From the NCBI GenBank assembly GCA_028874215.1, contig JAPPLF010000055.1, forward strand, positions 1 through 40,680: DNA of 40,680 nt, read 5' to 3'. This document shows positions 1-7,086 of this stretch, one piece after another. Under the pieces are notes generated by a model. That model was not told the DNA's origin and did not search any database. It saw only the letters and a program-made list of their open reading frames with translations. A program made the translations under genes and the position numbers. Positions within the stretch are counted from its first letter, which is position 1. The number at the start of each line of letters is the position of its first letter. The DNA comes from Acidobacteriota bacterium (GTDB lineage: Bacteria > Acidobacteriota > UBA6911 > RPQK01 > JAJDTT01).

Positions 1-2
1 CA

Positions 3-14
3 GGGGGGTCGCTC
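3..14. repeat. Isolated copy of the nested-palindrome arm
   Basis: The 12 bases here are identical to 987-998, the right outer arm of the nested palindrome at 906-1003, and are the reverse complement of its left arm. The copy lies at the window edge, so it cannot be seen whether a full palindrome extends to the left. It may be another member of the same repeat family or one end of an element covering the first kilobase. Confidence 0.45.
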
Positions 15-129
15 ACTTCTCCTCCCCGGACTCCCCGTCCGGGCGCGCCTCCTCCCGAAGGGCGGGGATAACCCGAAGGGGCTCAACAGGATGGCGGAAA
101 GGGGGCTTGTGACACTCGCCGCTCCGAGA

Positions 130-159
130 GTGGAACACACCCCCCCATGTGTGTTTCAC
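130..159. repeat. Imperfect hairpin built on GTGGAACAC
   Basis: Arms 130-140 and 149-159 pair over 11 positions with one G-T, around an 8-base loop (141-148). The 9-base core GTGGAACAC occurs again at 192-200. There is no T-run after it, so it is not a typical terminator. It could be an operator or the end of a decayed element. No gene is assigned between positions 1 and 228. Confidence 0.4.
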
Positions 160-228
160 ATCCCGGGACTTCGCCGGACAGGCCCCCGGAGGTGGAACAC
201 GGCCCGGGAGCGGTCCGCCACATTGCCG

Positions 229-789
229 TCAATGGGACTTTCCGTGCTCTTCGCAGCCCGTGGATCCGCGACGTCTACAGGGTCCACCCGGGACCGGGCG
301 CGCGCGGCCCCTTAGGCGATCCACAACCCTCCCCCCGGTTTCCGCTGGAATCCGGACCGAGAGCCAGGTCCGGCCTCGGTCGATGCGGATGCGGCATTGG
401 AGGATGGGGGCGGTTGCCCGCTCCCGCCGGAGGTCGTCGCGGGCCACCGCGACCACGTGCACCGGGTGGTCTTGTGCGTGTAGCGCGGCCCAGAGCCGGG
501 CGTGCTCCGCCCCCCACGAGCATAGCTCCGAGTCGGTGTGCCGGCTGGGATCGACATAGACGAAGGTCGCCCGGTCCTCCTCCAGGGCCAGGGGGAGCTT
601 GCGGGGGAAGTACCGGCTCTGTCCGTGGGCGTGGCCGGCATAGTGGCGGCACGGGAACAGCCGCCGGGAAAGGCCCAGCGCCTCCAGCGCCTGCGACAAC
701 TGCGTCACCTGCGGACCGACGAGGTTCATGGAGAGGTGAAAGGGCTTCCCGGTGTCGATCTGGAGGTGTAAGGGAGACAATGGAGGCAA
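229..789 (-). pseudogene. Remnant of an unidentified protein-coding gene
   Basis: The minus-strand reading frame has a protein-like middle (about residues 20-125, with a VYVDPSRHTDSEL stretch followed by a W-A-L-H-A...VHVVAVARD stretch), unlike the Arg/Pro-rich shadows around it. The frame is closed by a stop at 814-816, yet protein-like sequence already begins at its first residues (LQIDTGKPFHLSMN), and its only ATG (729) has no Shine-Dalgarno. The last 40 or so residues turn low-complexity (Arg/Gly/Pro), as if past a frameshift. I infer a gene fragment cut at both ends. The family is not recognised; a plasmid or mobile-element accessory protein is possible but unproven. Confidence 0.35.
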
Positions 790-905
790 GTTACATCGCG
801 GAAGTCTTTCGACTTACACGCGCGATTTCCCCGATCCCTTTGTCGCTCATGCAGTTGCGGCCACATTCCCGGCTTCGCCGCGCCCGCACGGGGAAAGCGG
901 AAGTG

Positions 906-1003
906 GACGGGAGCGACCCCCCCTTTTTCCTGCCCGGTGCGGGCGCGGGGGTGTTGCGCAACTTACACTTGCGCAACACCCCCTGGGGGGGGTCGCTCCC
1001 GTC
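906..1003. repeat. 98-base nested palindrome
   Basis: Outer arms 906-923 and 986-1003 are perfect 18-base inverted complements. Inner arms 947-961 and 969-983 are perfect over 15 bases around the 7-base loop CTTACAC. The left side carries a 23-base insert (924-946) with its own small GCCCG/CGGGC hairpin, so the folded form is a three-arm structure. No T-tract follows. Such a structure may be a MITE-like or REP-type element, a replication or recombination site, or a strong RNA fold. No target-site duplication is obvious. Confidence 0.8.
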
Positions 1004-1291
1004 TCAATCATCCCTGCGGGAAGGCTACTATGAAGACTTCTTGCATCTCGTTCGGCGACCGCAAGGTCGACTAGGCCCTAGGGGGTATCCTACAAGTAGT
1101 TTCCGAAGGTGTGCCCGGGACGGCTCGGTGAGTAGGCCCAAGCGAAACCGGTTCAGACGAGAAATCCTGGAGCCCGAACTAGAGCGATTGTGCTACGAGG
1201 CAAGCCGGGTCTAGCGACAGTACGACGCGGTCGACGGCGGAGAAGTGGATTGTGGCTGCGACGCTGGGTCGGAAATAGGAAAGATGAGCTA

Positions 1292-1323
1292 GCGTCACCG
1301 GAGTGGTGTACAGTGGTGAACGC
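1292..1323 (+). promoter_or_regulatory. Operator-like tandem repeat before the RHH gene
   Basis: Two abutting 10-mers, AGTGGTGTAC (1302-1311) and AGTGGTGAAC (1312-1321), differ at one position and end 5 bases before the ATG at 1327. GCGTCACC (1292-1299) is also a near inverted complement of GGTGAACGC (1315-1323). Ribbon-helix-helix repressors of the CopG/ParD type commonly bind short repeated sites in their own promoters, so this is a natural autoregulation site for the gene that follows. The function is inferred from position and symmetry only. Confidence 0.45.
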
Positions 1324-1326
1324 CAT

Positions 1327-1524
1327 ATGTCTTCCACGGAGCGGCACACTAGACGGTTGTCAATCACGTTGACCCGTGAGCAATACCGCGAGCTTGAGCG
1401 CGTGGCTAGACACAAACGCGTTTCGCGAGCGTGGGTCGTCCGAGACGCGGTAGACCAGTACCTTGAGGCCCAAATGCCGCTCTTTTCGAGTCGGACGATT
1501 AGCAGCTCGGATTCGGGTGAGTAG
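1327..1524 (+). CDS. Ribbon-helix-helix (CopG-like) regulator
   Basis: This is a 65-residue protein. Residues about 10-50 fit the ribbon-helix-helix fold: a short beta strand (RRLSITLT) followed by two helices (REQYRELERVARHKR and SRAWVVRDAVDQYLEAQ). Such proteins are DNA-binding repressors or antitoxins. The start at 1327 was chosen over 1303 because the extra residues add nothing to the fold and the later ATG lies just after the paired repeats at 1302-1321. It is the first gene of a tight operon, 6 bases before the methyltransferase, so the likely role is control of the modification/restriction genes, analogous to C proteins of restriction-modification systems. A toxin-antitoxin antitoxin is less likely because no toxin-like gene follows. 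Confidence 0.7.
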   Translation: MSSTERHTRRLSITLTREQYRELERVARHKRVSRAWVVRDAVDQYLEAQMPLFSSRTISSSDSGE

Positions 1525-1530
1525 ACATCC

Positions 1531-3042
1531 ATGCGTCGTCTATGGGCTATGGATAACCTTGAAGCAATCGCACAGCTTCCCTCTGGCTCTGTTGCGCTTG
1601 CGTACCTCGATCCCCCGTTCAACTCTGGGCGTTCATACGACACAGTCGTGACGATGTCGCGACAGTCGGGGCGAGAGATCCAGTCGGCATTCTCTGACAG
1701 TTGGCGTTGGTCCAGCGATACCGGAAGACTTGCTCAAAGCCTAGACCAGTGGCTTCCCAAGTCGGCGGTAAGCATCGTGAATACATTGGTCACCACACTC
1801 GGGAAGACCGACATCTCAGCATACCTTGTCATGATGGCGCCGCGCTTGGCCGAAGTACACCGCTGCCTCCGAGAAGAAGGATCCGTCTATGTACACTGTG
1901 ACCCGGCAGCGAGCCACTATCTGAAGGTGCTACTCGACCACCTCTTCGGTCCAGAGAATTTTCGAAACGAGATTATTTGGAAGAGAACCCACGCCCACAG
2001 TAGCTCCAAACGCTACGGACCAGTTCACGATACGATCTTGTTCTATACGAAGAGCCCCAGGTACACGTGGAACCGAGTATTCTCGAAGTACAGCAAAGCG
2101 TATCTCAAAAAGAATTTTAGAAACTCAGACGAGCGGGGCAAGTACCAGCTCATCACCTGTACGGCACCAGGCGATCGGACGGGAACCCGGGCGCACTACC
2201 GCTGGCGAAACCAGTGGCCTCCTCCCGGTCGCCACTGGGCCTGGAAGCGTGAGCAGATGGAGGCTTTCGACAAACAGGGTTGCATTGAGTATTCCTCGAA
2301 CGGCATACCTCGTTTGAAGCGCTATATCGACGACGGACAAGGTGTTGCGGTTCAGGACATTTGGCTGGATATCAACCGACTCGACTCTCACTCGGCAGAG
2401 AGAGTTGGTTTCGAGACACAGAAGCCGCTTGCGCTCCTTGAGCGTCTCATTAGCGCTAGCTCCAACAAGGGAGATACCGTCCTGGATCCATTCGCAGGAA
2501 GCGGAACAACGGCAGTCGCGGCCGAGCGACTAGGGCGGAAATGGACCATAGTCGATGAGTCCTTGATGTCTTGCGCCATCGCACTTGCACGAGTGCGGCA
2601 GGATGTGAATTTGGAAGCCGTTTCCTTGAAAGGATTTCCGGAGGATTCGCGTTCGGCGCGGGCTCTGTTGCGATCGGAGCCCTTTGCCTTTGGGATTTGG
2701 GGGTCTTCGATGCTCGCAACTCTTCCGAGCCGTAGAGAAACGAATTATGAAGTCGTCACTGGAAGTGGCAATCTGACAGTCAAGTCGCGTCGCATCGAGC
2801 TCATTAGCTGGGTGCCTCTACGCTCCCTCGTCGAGGTTCCCGTGCCTCCCTCAAGTCGACGGCGACTTGCGAAGCTTGGACTAATCCTGCGCCATGGCCG
2901 ATCCGCAGCGACTGCTCGCCGGTGGCTTGAACAACAAGTCTCTGTACCGTTGCATGAGATTGATCTCAACCATCTTGTTGAGCCCGAAGCATTGAATCGC
3001 GGAATCTCCCCACGGCTTGCCGAACTAGTCCACCTGGGATGA
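1531..3042 (+). CDS. Beta-class DNA N4/N6 methyltransferase
   Basis: A 503-residue site-specific DNA methyltransferase that transfers a methyl group from S-adenosylmethionine to an exocyclic amino group (adenine N6 or cytosine N4). The catalytic motif IV, DPPF, is at residues 27-30, and the cofactor motif DPFAGSGTT starts at about 319. This order (IV before I) defines the beta class. The central 150-310 segment should include target recognition. About 160 residues after motif I match nothing I recognise. Its last codon overlaps the next start (ATGA at 3039-3042), so the two methyltransferases are translationally coupled. G+C is lower than in the rest of the window, which suggests transfer. 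DPPF favours adenine N6, but N4 cannot be excluded. Confidence 0.9.
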   Translation: MRRLWAMDNLEAIAQLPSGSVALAYLDPPFNSGRSYDTVVTMSRQSGREIQSAFSDSWRWSSDTGRLAQSLDQWLPKSAVSIVNTLVTTLGKTDISAYLVMMAPRLAEVHRCLREEGSVYVHCDPAASHYLKVLLDHLFGPENFRNEIIWKRTHAHSSSKRYGPVHDTILFYTKSPRYTWNRVFSKYSKAYLKKNFRNSDERGKYQLITCTAPGDRTGTRAHYRWRNQWPPPGRHWAWKREQMEAFDKQGCIEYSSNGIPRLKRYIDDGQGVAVQDIWLDINRLDSHSAERVGFETQKPLALLERLISASSNKGDTVLDPFAGSGTTAVAAERLGRKWTIVDESLMSCAIALARVRQDVNLEAVSLKGFPEDSRSARALLRSEPFAFGIWGSSMLATLPSRRETNYEVVTGSGNLTVKSRRIELISWVPLRSLVEVPVPPSSRRRLAKLGLILRHGRSAATARRWLEQQVSVPLHEIDLNHLVEPEALNRGISPRLAELVHLG

Positions 3043-4253
3043 TGGTAGTCGACCACGTGTCCGGGAAGCTCAGTCAGCTTGACCAGGAAGTTGTCCGGGC
3101 CGTTCCTCCAGGCGGGAATTGGAGGAATTTGCCAGAGGACTTTAAATCTGCACGCGTCCAGCAGATTCGGAAGAGCGCAAAGCAAGGCGGCGGAAGTCGC
3201 AGTACGTACTACGGACGGCTTCGCTGGGACTCTCCTAGCTACACTATCTCTACCTACTTCAATCGTCCAGGGAACGGGTGCTTCATTCATCCGGAGGCTA
3301 ATCGGCTTATCACTGTCAGAGAGGCTGCTCGACTGCAGAGCTTTCCGGACTGTTATCGGTTCTTCGGTCGAGGACGTGCTCGCTACATCCAGGTTGGCAA
3401 TGCGGTTCCCCCGTTACTGGCCTACAACATTGCGGCTGTGCTTGAGCCTGGGCCGATGGTGGACCTCTTCGCGGGAGCAGGCGGACTCTCACTTGGGTTC
3501 GAGAGCGCAGGGTTCTCTGTGCTGGCTAGTGTTGACAACGACCCTGCCGCCACCGCGACGTACCAACTGAATCGTCCGTCAAAAGAACTGGTGCTCCGTA
3601 AAGATCTCTCAGACCCCCGCAATTTCGACTATACCATCAAGGAAATCCGACGACGTGCCGGGCAGGACGGCGTTCAAATGGTAGCAGGCGGTCCTCCTTG
3701 CCAGGGATTTTCGACTGCTGGCAATCTTCGATCGCATGACTCGCGGAATGGGTTGGTTTATGCCTTCTTGGAGGCGGCGAAGGCCCTCAGACCACGCTAC
3801 GCATTAATGGAAAACGTGCCGGCACTTTCCTATCGACGACATGCCAAAACGCTCCGCGAGATCCGCCGTTCTTTCCACGATTTCTCGTACTCTACATCAG
3901 TCATGATCGCCCACGCAGAGGCCTACGGTGTGCCACAGCGGCGCCGCCGACTCTTCCTACTGGCCTCCCGAGATCATGGAGATCTTCCGTGGCCTCAGCC
4001 CGAATTTTGCCCTTTGCCCCCATCCCAGCTTCGATTACAACCAGGAGCCCTTGATGCTCGAGACGCGCCACATGGTTTCAGCGTTTCAGATGCGATCGGA
4101 GACCTTCCCTTGACTGATGTGGCAGACCCGGAAATCGAGGTTGCATATGCGAAGCCTGCCGTTTCGAAGTTCCAGCAATGGGCGCGCGGCGACATCCGTT
4201 TAGAGTGTCTCGCCAAACCTCGCGCGGTTTCTTCATATCCATCATTGTTTTGA
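3039..4253 (+). CDS. Circularly permuted C5-cytosine DNA methyltransferase
   Basis: A 404-residue 5-methylcytosine methyltransferase with motifs in permuted order. Motif IX (RLITVREAARLQSFPD, residues 89-104) and motif X (VGNAVPP, 119-125) come first. Motif I follows (DLFAGAGGLSLGF, 142-154), then motif IV with catalytic Cys221 (GGPPCQGFS), motif VI ENVP (258-261) and motif VIII (PQRRRR, 299-304). The first residues (DHVSGKLSQLD...PPGGNWRNLP) match the segment that normally follows the recognition domain, and the C-terminus stops where that segment would begin, so the break is clean. M.BssHII is a known permuted example. All catalytic motifs are intact, so activity is expected. It overlaps the N-methyltransferase by 4 bases and is followed after 19 bases by the nuclease-like gene. 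Confidence 0.9.
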   Translation: MMVVDHVSGKLSQLDQEVVRAVPPGGNWRNLPEDFKSARVQQIRKSAKQGGGSRSTYYGRLRWDSPSYTISTYFNRPGNGCFIHPEANRLITVREAARLQSFPDCYRFFGRGRARYIQVGNAVPPLLAYNIAAVLEPGPMVDLFAGAGGLSLGFESAGFSVLASVDNDPAATATYQLNRPSKELVLRKDLSDPRNFDYTIKEIRRRAGQDGVQMVAGGPPCQGFSTAGNLRSHDSRNGLVYAFLEAAKALRPRYALMENVPALSYRRHAKTLREIRRSFHDFSYSTSVMIAHAEAYGVPQRRRRLFLLASRDHGDLPWPQPEFCPLPPSQLRLQPGALDARDAPHGFSVSDAIGDLPLTDVADPEIEVAYAKPAVSKFQQWARGDIRLECLAKPRAVSSYPSLF

Positions 4254-4272
4254 CGACTATTGGGAGTGCGAA

Positions 4273-5580
4273 GTGCTGCCGGTCGATCGATCCGACATCC
4301 TAAAGGAAGGGCTCAATGCACTCAGTCAATTTGCGCAAACAACGAGCGTACGGGGTCGCTTTATCGCGCTGTATTTGGGCCTCCGTCGTATGCTCAAGTT
4401 TCGGGCGGCGGGCCATACTATTCTCCACCATCTTGGTAGCAAAGGCGCAACTCCAAGTCGAGCAATCGAGGATTTTCTCGATCGGCTGTATACGAAGACG
4501 CATAGACCTGAGCCCTTCGTTGTTCTGACAGCGCCATTCGGTGGCAGCACATCTCCTGAAGCTCCATATAGTACCCTCACGAACGTTCTGGCTCCCGGAC
4601 GAAGGTATCCAACCAACACTTGGCGCAATAACTTCGGGATACAGAAAGGTGTAGGCTGCCCAGCAGAACCAGACATCATAAGCCGTCTGTTAGACAGTCC
4701 CCAGCGGCGATTGGCCTGCCAACACATGTCCATGGATGAGGGAGGACGGCACCATTGTCGCCTCAGAAGCACATCCTATCGGGGTGAGGAACACTCAATT
4801 TGGATGCGAGTAGCTCCGGACGGTTACCAGATAACAGATCTTGACCACCCAGCCGTCCACACGGACTACCTCCGGCCACATGGGAAAACCATACCGATCT
4901 TTCCTCTCATTTCAGTGCTCTACAGCTTTGCTCCTGCGGGAGTGTATCCGGCTAGAAACCGCGTCGGAATCCCGGACTTCGCTTCGGATTTCGGTTTCAC
5001 CCTTGAGCAGGTTGAGGCACTGTTCGATTGCGACCCTCAAGCGCAATACAACACCAGGGTGGTATCTCTCGTATTTGATGCGGACCTCGGCCGATCCGAG
5101 CGGCATCACGATATGCCGCCGGTGCAGGCTGCTGCCCCGCGCCCTTCTGATTTGATGCAGTCTGCTGTGCCACTCCCACCTGCACCGGTGGCCGCGACAG
5201 TCAATACTGGTGTTGGAGCCGAGTTGTTGGTAGCTAAGGATCTCCTACGCCAAGGGTGGGATGTACTGTACAGAGGCAACCAACATGGAATTGGTTACGA
5301 TCTAGAAGCGCGGCGAGGCAGCCAAACCTTACGGTTGGAGGTAAAATCATCTGTCGCTTTCACATATCCGGAACTCCAGTCGTCAGAGTGGAGTGCTGCG
5401 CAACGCTATCAAGACACGTTCGTGCTAGCCGTGGTTGACTTCTACGGGTCCAACAAGCCTCGAATCTGGTATGTGAGGAATCCGGCAGCCAACACTGCAC
5501 CGGTAGCGCGCAATTTAGTCATTTTCCGGCTCAGTCGTTTTGATTTAGAGTCACTCAGTATTGACGCTGATTTCTTATAA
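4273..5580 (+). CDS. Putative restriction endonuclease, PD-(D/E)XK C-terminal domain
   Basis: A 435-residue protein with a GTG start. The N-terminal 300 residues are not recognised. It contains a compact segment RYPTNTWRNNFGIQKGVGC that could belong to DNA recognition. A Pro/Ala-rich linker (about 282-312) leads to a C-terminal domain at about 315-420 with the nuclease pattern: Glu in VGAELLVAKDLL, Asp343 in GIGYDLEA, and Glu356-x-Lys358 in LEVKSS. This resembles the DUF3883/Mrr-like PD-(D/E)XK group that cuts DNA with Mg2+. As last gene of the methyltransferase operon it is the natural restriction partner. The assignment rests on the active-site pattern and position; the recognition site and cleavage are unknown. 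Confidence 0.7.
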   Translation: MLPVDRSDILKEGLNALSQFAQTTSVRGRFIALYLGLRRMLKFRAAGHTILHHLGSKGATPSRAIEDFLDRLYTKTHRPEPFVVLTAPFGGSTSPEAPYSTLTNVLAPGRRYPTNTWRNNFGIQKGVGCPAEPDIISRLLDSPQRRLACQHMSMDEGGRHHCRLRSTSYRGEEHSIWMRVAPDGYQITDLDHPAVHTDYLRPHGKTIPIFPLISVLYSFAPAGVYPARNRVGIPDFASDFGFTLEQVEALFDCDPQAQYNTRVVSLVFDADLGRSERHHDMPPVQAAAPRPSDLMQSAVPLPPAPVAATVNTGVGAELLVAKDLLRQGWDVLYRGNQHGIGYDLEARRGSQTLRLEVKSSVAFTYPELQSSEWSAAQRYQDTFVLAVVDFYGSNKPRIWYVRNPAANTAPVARNLVIFRLSRFDLESLSIDADFL

Positions 5581-5911
5581 CGACCACCTATGCGGGGTGG
5601 GGAAGGTGCAGTTGTAGGATCGCTTGGGTACTCAAGTATGTCGGCCCCGATTTTGCCCATAGGAATAGGCTCACTCGTTCCCTTCATGATGCCTTCCATT
5701 TCCTGCCGCCTTCGCTTTGGATGTCGGTGGCGATCTAAAATGTCAAACTTCGGGGGCGTCGGCACGTGGGTATCCGGGGCTGACGCGGTCCATTTACGGC
5801 CAGGAACGTCCAGGCCCATCCGGTTCGATCAGGTGGAAAGAATGGTGGGGAGAGCGTCTCCGCATAATACGTAACTCTTTTTTATTAAATGGTTTACAGA
5901 GATTATGGAAT

Positions 5912-5926
5912 CAGTCCGGCGGACTG
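5912..5926. repeat. 15-base perfect palindrome, operator-like
   Basis: CAGTCCGGCGGACTG has 7-base perfect arms around one central base. Its size fits a dimeric repressor site such as those of the LacI/GntR types that often control sugar ABC operons, but it is about 170 bases before the binding-protein start and no regulator gene is adjacent. Confidence 0.4.
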
Positions 5927-5930
5927 CGTT

Positions 5931-5969
5931 GCGATTCGGGCACATACTCCCGGTATGCACCCGAATCGC
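5931..5969. repeat. 17-base-arm inverted repeat upstream of the ABC operon
   Basis: Arms 5931-5947 and 5953-5969 pair at 15 of 17 positions around a 5-base loop. There is no T-run on either side, so it is not an ordinary intrinsic terminator. It may be a regulatory fold or a repeat element between the restriction island and the sugar importer. Confidence 0.55.
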
Positions 5970-5998
5970 GCCTTGTCCGGCGGGCGCAGGAACGGTCT

Positions 5999-6088
5999 CG
6001 GTGCTCGCGGGACTTTCACCACGGACTGTTAAGATCGTCCACCCAGGGTCCGGTGCTCTGTTTGACTTTCACGACGGGCTGCTAGAAT
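5999..6088 (+). promoter_or_regulatory. Duplicated promoter-like module of the sugar ABC operon
   Basis: Two copies of one module lie 52-53 bases apart. CGGTGCTC occurs at 5999 and 6051, GACTTTCAC at 6011 and 6064, ACGG at 6021 and 6074, and CTG then TA at 6026 and 6079. The second copy has TTGACT (6062-6067) and TAGAAT (6083-6088) with a 15-base spacer. The aligned -10 of the first copy is TAAGAT (6030-6035). The second copy ends 10 bases before the ATG at 6098, so a transcript from it would have almost no leader. Promoter function is inferred. Confidence 0.4.
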
Positions 6089-6097
6089 GACGTGCCC

Positions 6098-7084
6098 ATG
6101 AGACATCGAGCACGAATTGGATTTCTAGTGACGGTTGCCCTTTTGCTGGTGTTCTCGGCGCCGGCCTGCGGGCCGGCGGCGGACGAGGACGGCCGCCTGA
6201 AGATCGCCGGGATGTTCATGCAGGAGGACCAGTTCTTCCGTCTGGTCCGGTTCGGAATGCAGCAGGCCGCCAAGGAGGAGGGTGCCGAGCTGCTGCTCTC
6301 CACCGTGGACGGCAAGCCGGAAAAGGAGCTCCAACTCGTCAACACCTACATCGCCCGGCAGGTGGATGGCATCGTCCTTTCGCCCCTGAGCGCCACTGCC
6401 TCGGTCACGGCTCTGCGGCGGGCCCACGACGCCGGAATCCACGTCGTCGCCTACAACTCCACCGTGGAGGGCGGACTTCCGGCCGCCTTCATCGAGAGCG
6501 ACCAGTCCGACTTGGGCTCCCAGACCGGAGAGGCGGCCCGCACATACATCGAGGAGAAACTGGGCGGACAGGCCCAGATCGCCATTCTGGCCTTCAAGTC
6601 GGCGCTGACGGAGCAGAGCGAAGCCCGGACCAACGGTTTCAAGAGCCGGGTCACCGATCTGCCCGGAGTCGAGATCGTGGCCGAGCAGGATGCCTGGCTG
6701 CCGGAGATGGGTATCCGCAAGGCGGGCGACATCCTCACGGCCAATCCCGGGATCGACCTGATCTGGTGCGCCAACGAGGGGGGAACGGTGGGCGCCGTCA
6801 TGGCGGTCAAGAGCGCCGGACGGGGAGGCGAGGTCGTCGTCTTCGGGACCGACGTGAGCGACCAGATGCTTGGTTTCCTCCTGGCGGAGGACGAGATTCT
6901 GCAGGCCGTCACCGGCCAGAAGCCCTTCGAAATCGGCTACCAGTCCGTCAAAGCGGCCGTCGCCGTGATCCAGGGGAGGGAAGTCGAGAGCCACGTCTCC
7001 ATGTCCGGGGTGTTGCTTGAGCGCAGGGATCTCGAGATCGTTCGCGCCTACCGGGCCCGGCTCCAGGAACTCATCGCCAACTAA
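6098..7084 (+). CDS. Sugar ABC transporter substrate-binding lipoprotein (RbsB-like)
   Basis: A 328-residue periplasmic-binding-protein-like domain of the ribose/galactose class that captures a sugar outside the membrane and delivers it to the permease. The N-terminus is a signal sequence ending in a lipobox-like SAPAC, so it is probably a lipoprotein. The mature part has the typical opening (LKIAGMFMQEDQFFRLVRFGMQQAA), the DGIVLSPLS segment and VVAYNSTV. ATG 6098 is preferred over GTG 6092 because it directly precedes the basic MRHRAR start. The ATPase gene begins 2 bases after its stop, so the three transporter genes form one operon. The substrate cannot be told from the sequence. Confidence 0.9.
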   Translation: MRHRARIGFLVTVALLLVFSAPACGPAADEDGRLKIAGMFMQEDQFFRLVRFGMQQAAKEEGAELLLSTVDGKPEKELQLVNTYIARQVDGIVLSPLSATASVTALRRAHDAGIHVVAYNSTVEGGLPAAFIESDQSDLGSQTGEAARTYIEEKLGGQAQIAILAFKSALTEQSEARTNGFKSRVTDLPGVEIVAEQDAWLPEMGIRKAGDILTANPGIDLIWCANEGGTVGAVMAVKSAGRGGEVVVFGTDVSDQMLGFLLAEDEILQAVTGQKPFEIGYQSVKAAVAVIQGREVESHVSMSGVLLERRDLEIVRAYRARLQELIAN

Positions 7085-7086
7085 CC

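Larger units (their letters stand above)
790..1326. other. Intergenic stretch with palindrome, no credible gene
   Basis: This 537-base stretch has no ORF with protein-like composition. It holds the nested palindrome at 906-1003, CTTACAC at 813-819 and 962-968 (and its complement GTGTAAG at 766-772 just to the left), and the operator-like repeats at 1292-1323. It separates the decayed remnant from the modification island and probably carries the island's promoter. Confidence 0.6.
5581..6097. other. Intergenic region before the sugar ABC operon
   Basis: This 517-base stretch has no convincing gene. The left part (5581-5870) carries an open minus-strand frame (5442-5819) that overlaps the nuclease gene by about 140 bases and is not called. 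A weak GGAGA-GCG-TCTCC hairpin (5849-5861) is followed 16 bases later by a T-run, a poor terminator. The right part holds two palindromes (5912-5926, 5931-5969) and the duplicated promoter-like module (5999-6088). Confidence 0.6.

Noticed and set aside
1030-1074. Mini-ORF of 14 codons (MKTSCISFGDRKVD) after a purine-rich stretch
   Set aside because: Too short to separate from chance; no leader-peptide context such as attenuator and biosynthetic gene.
147-1214. 355-residue plus-strand frame at the left end
   Set aside because: Pro/Arg/Gly-rich translation without any family pattern, running through the palindrome.
5442-5819. 125-residue minus-strand frame
   Set aside because: It overlaps the nuclease gene by about 140 bases, has no Shine-Dalgarno and no recognised family; kept only as a possibility.
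5849-5883. Hairpin GGAGA-GCG-TCTCC followed by a T-run as terminator of the restriction island
   Set aside because: Only 5 base pairs and the T-run starts 16 bases after the stem, so intrinsic termination is not supported.
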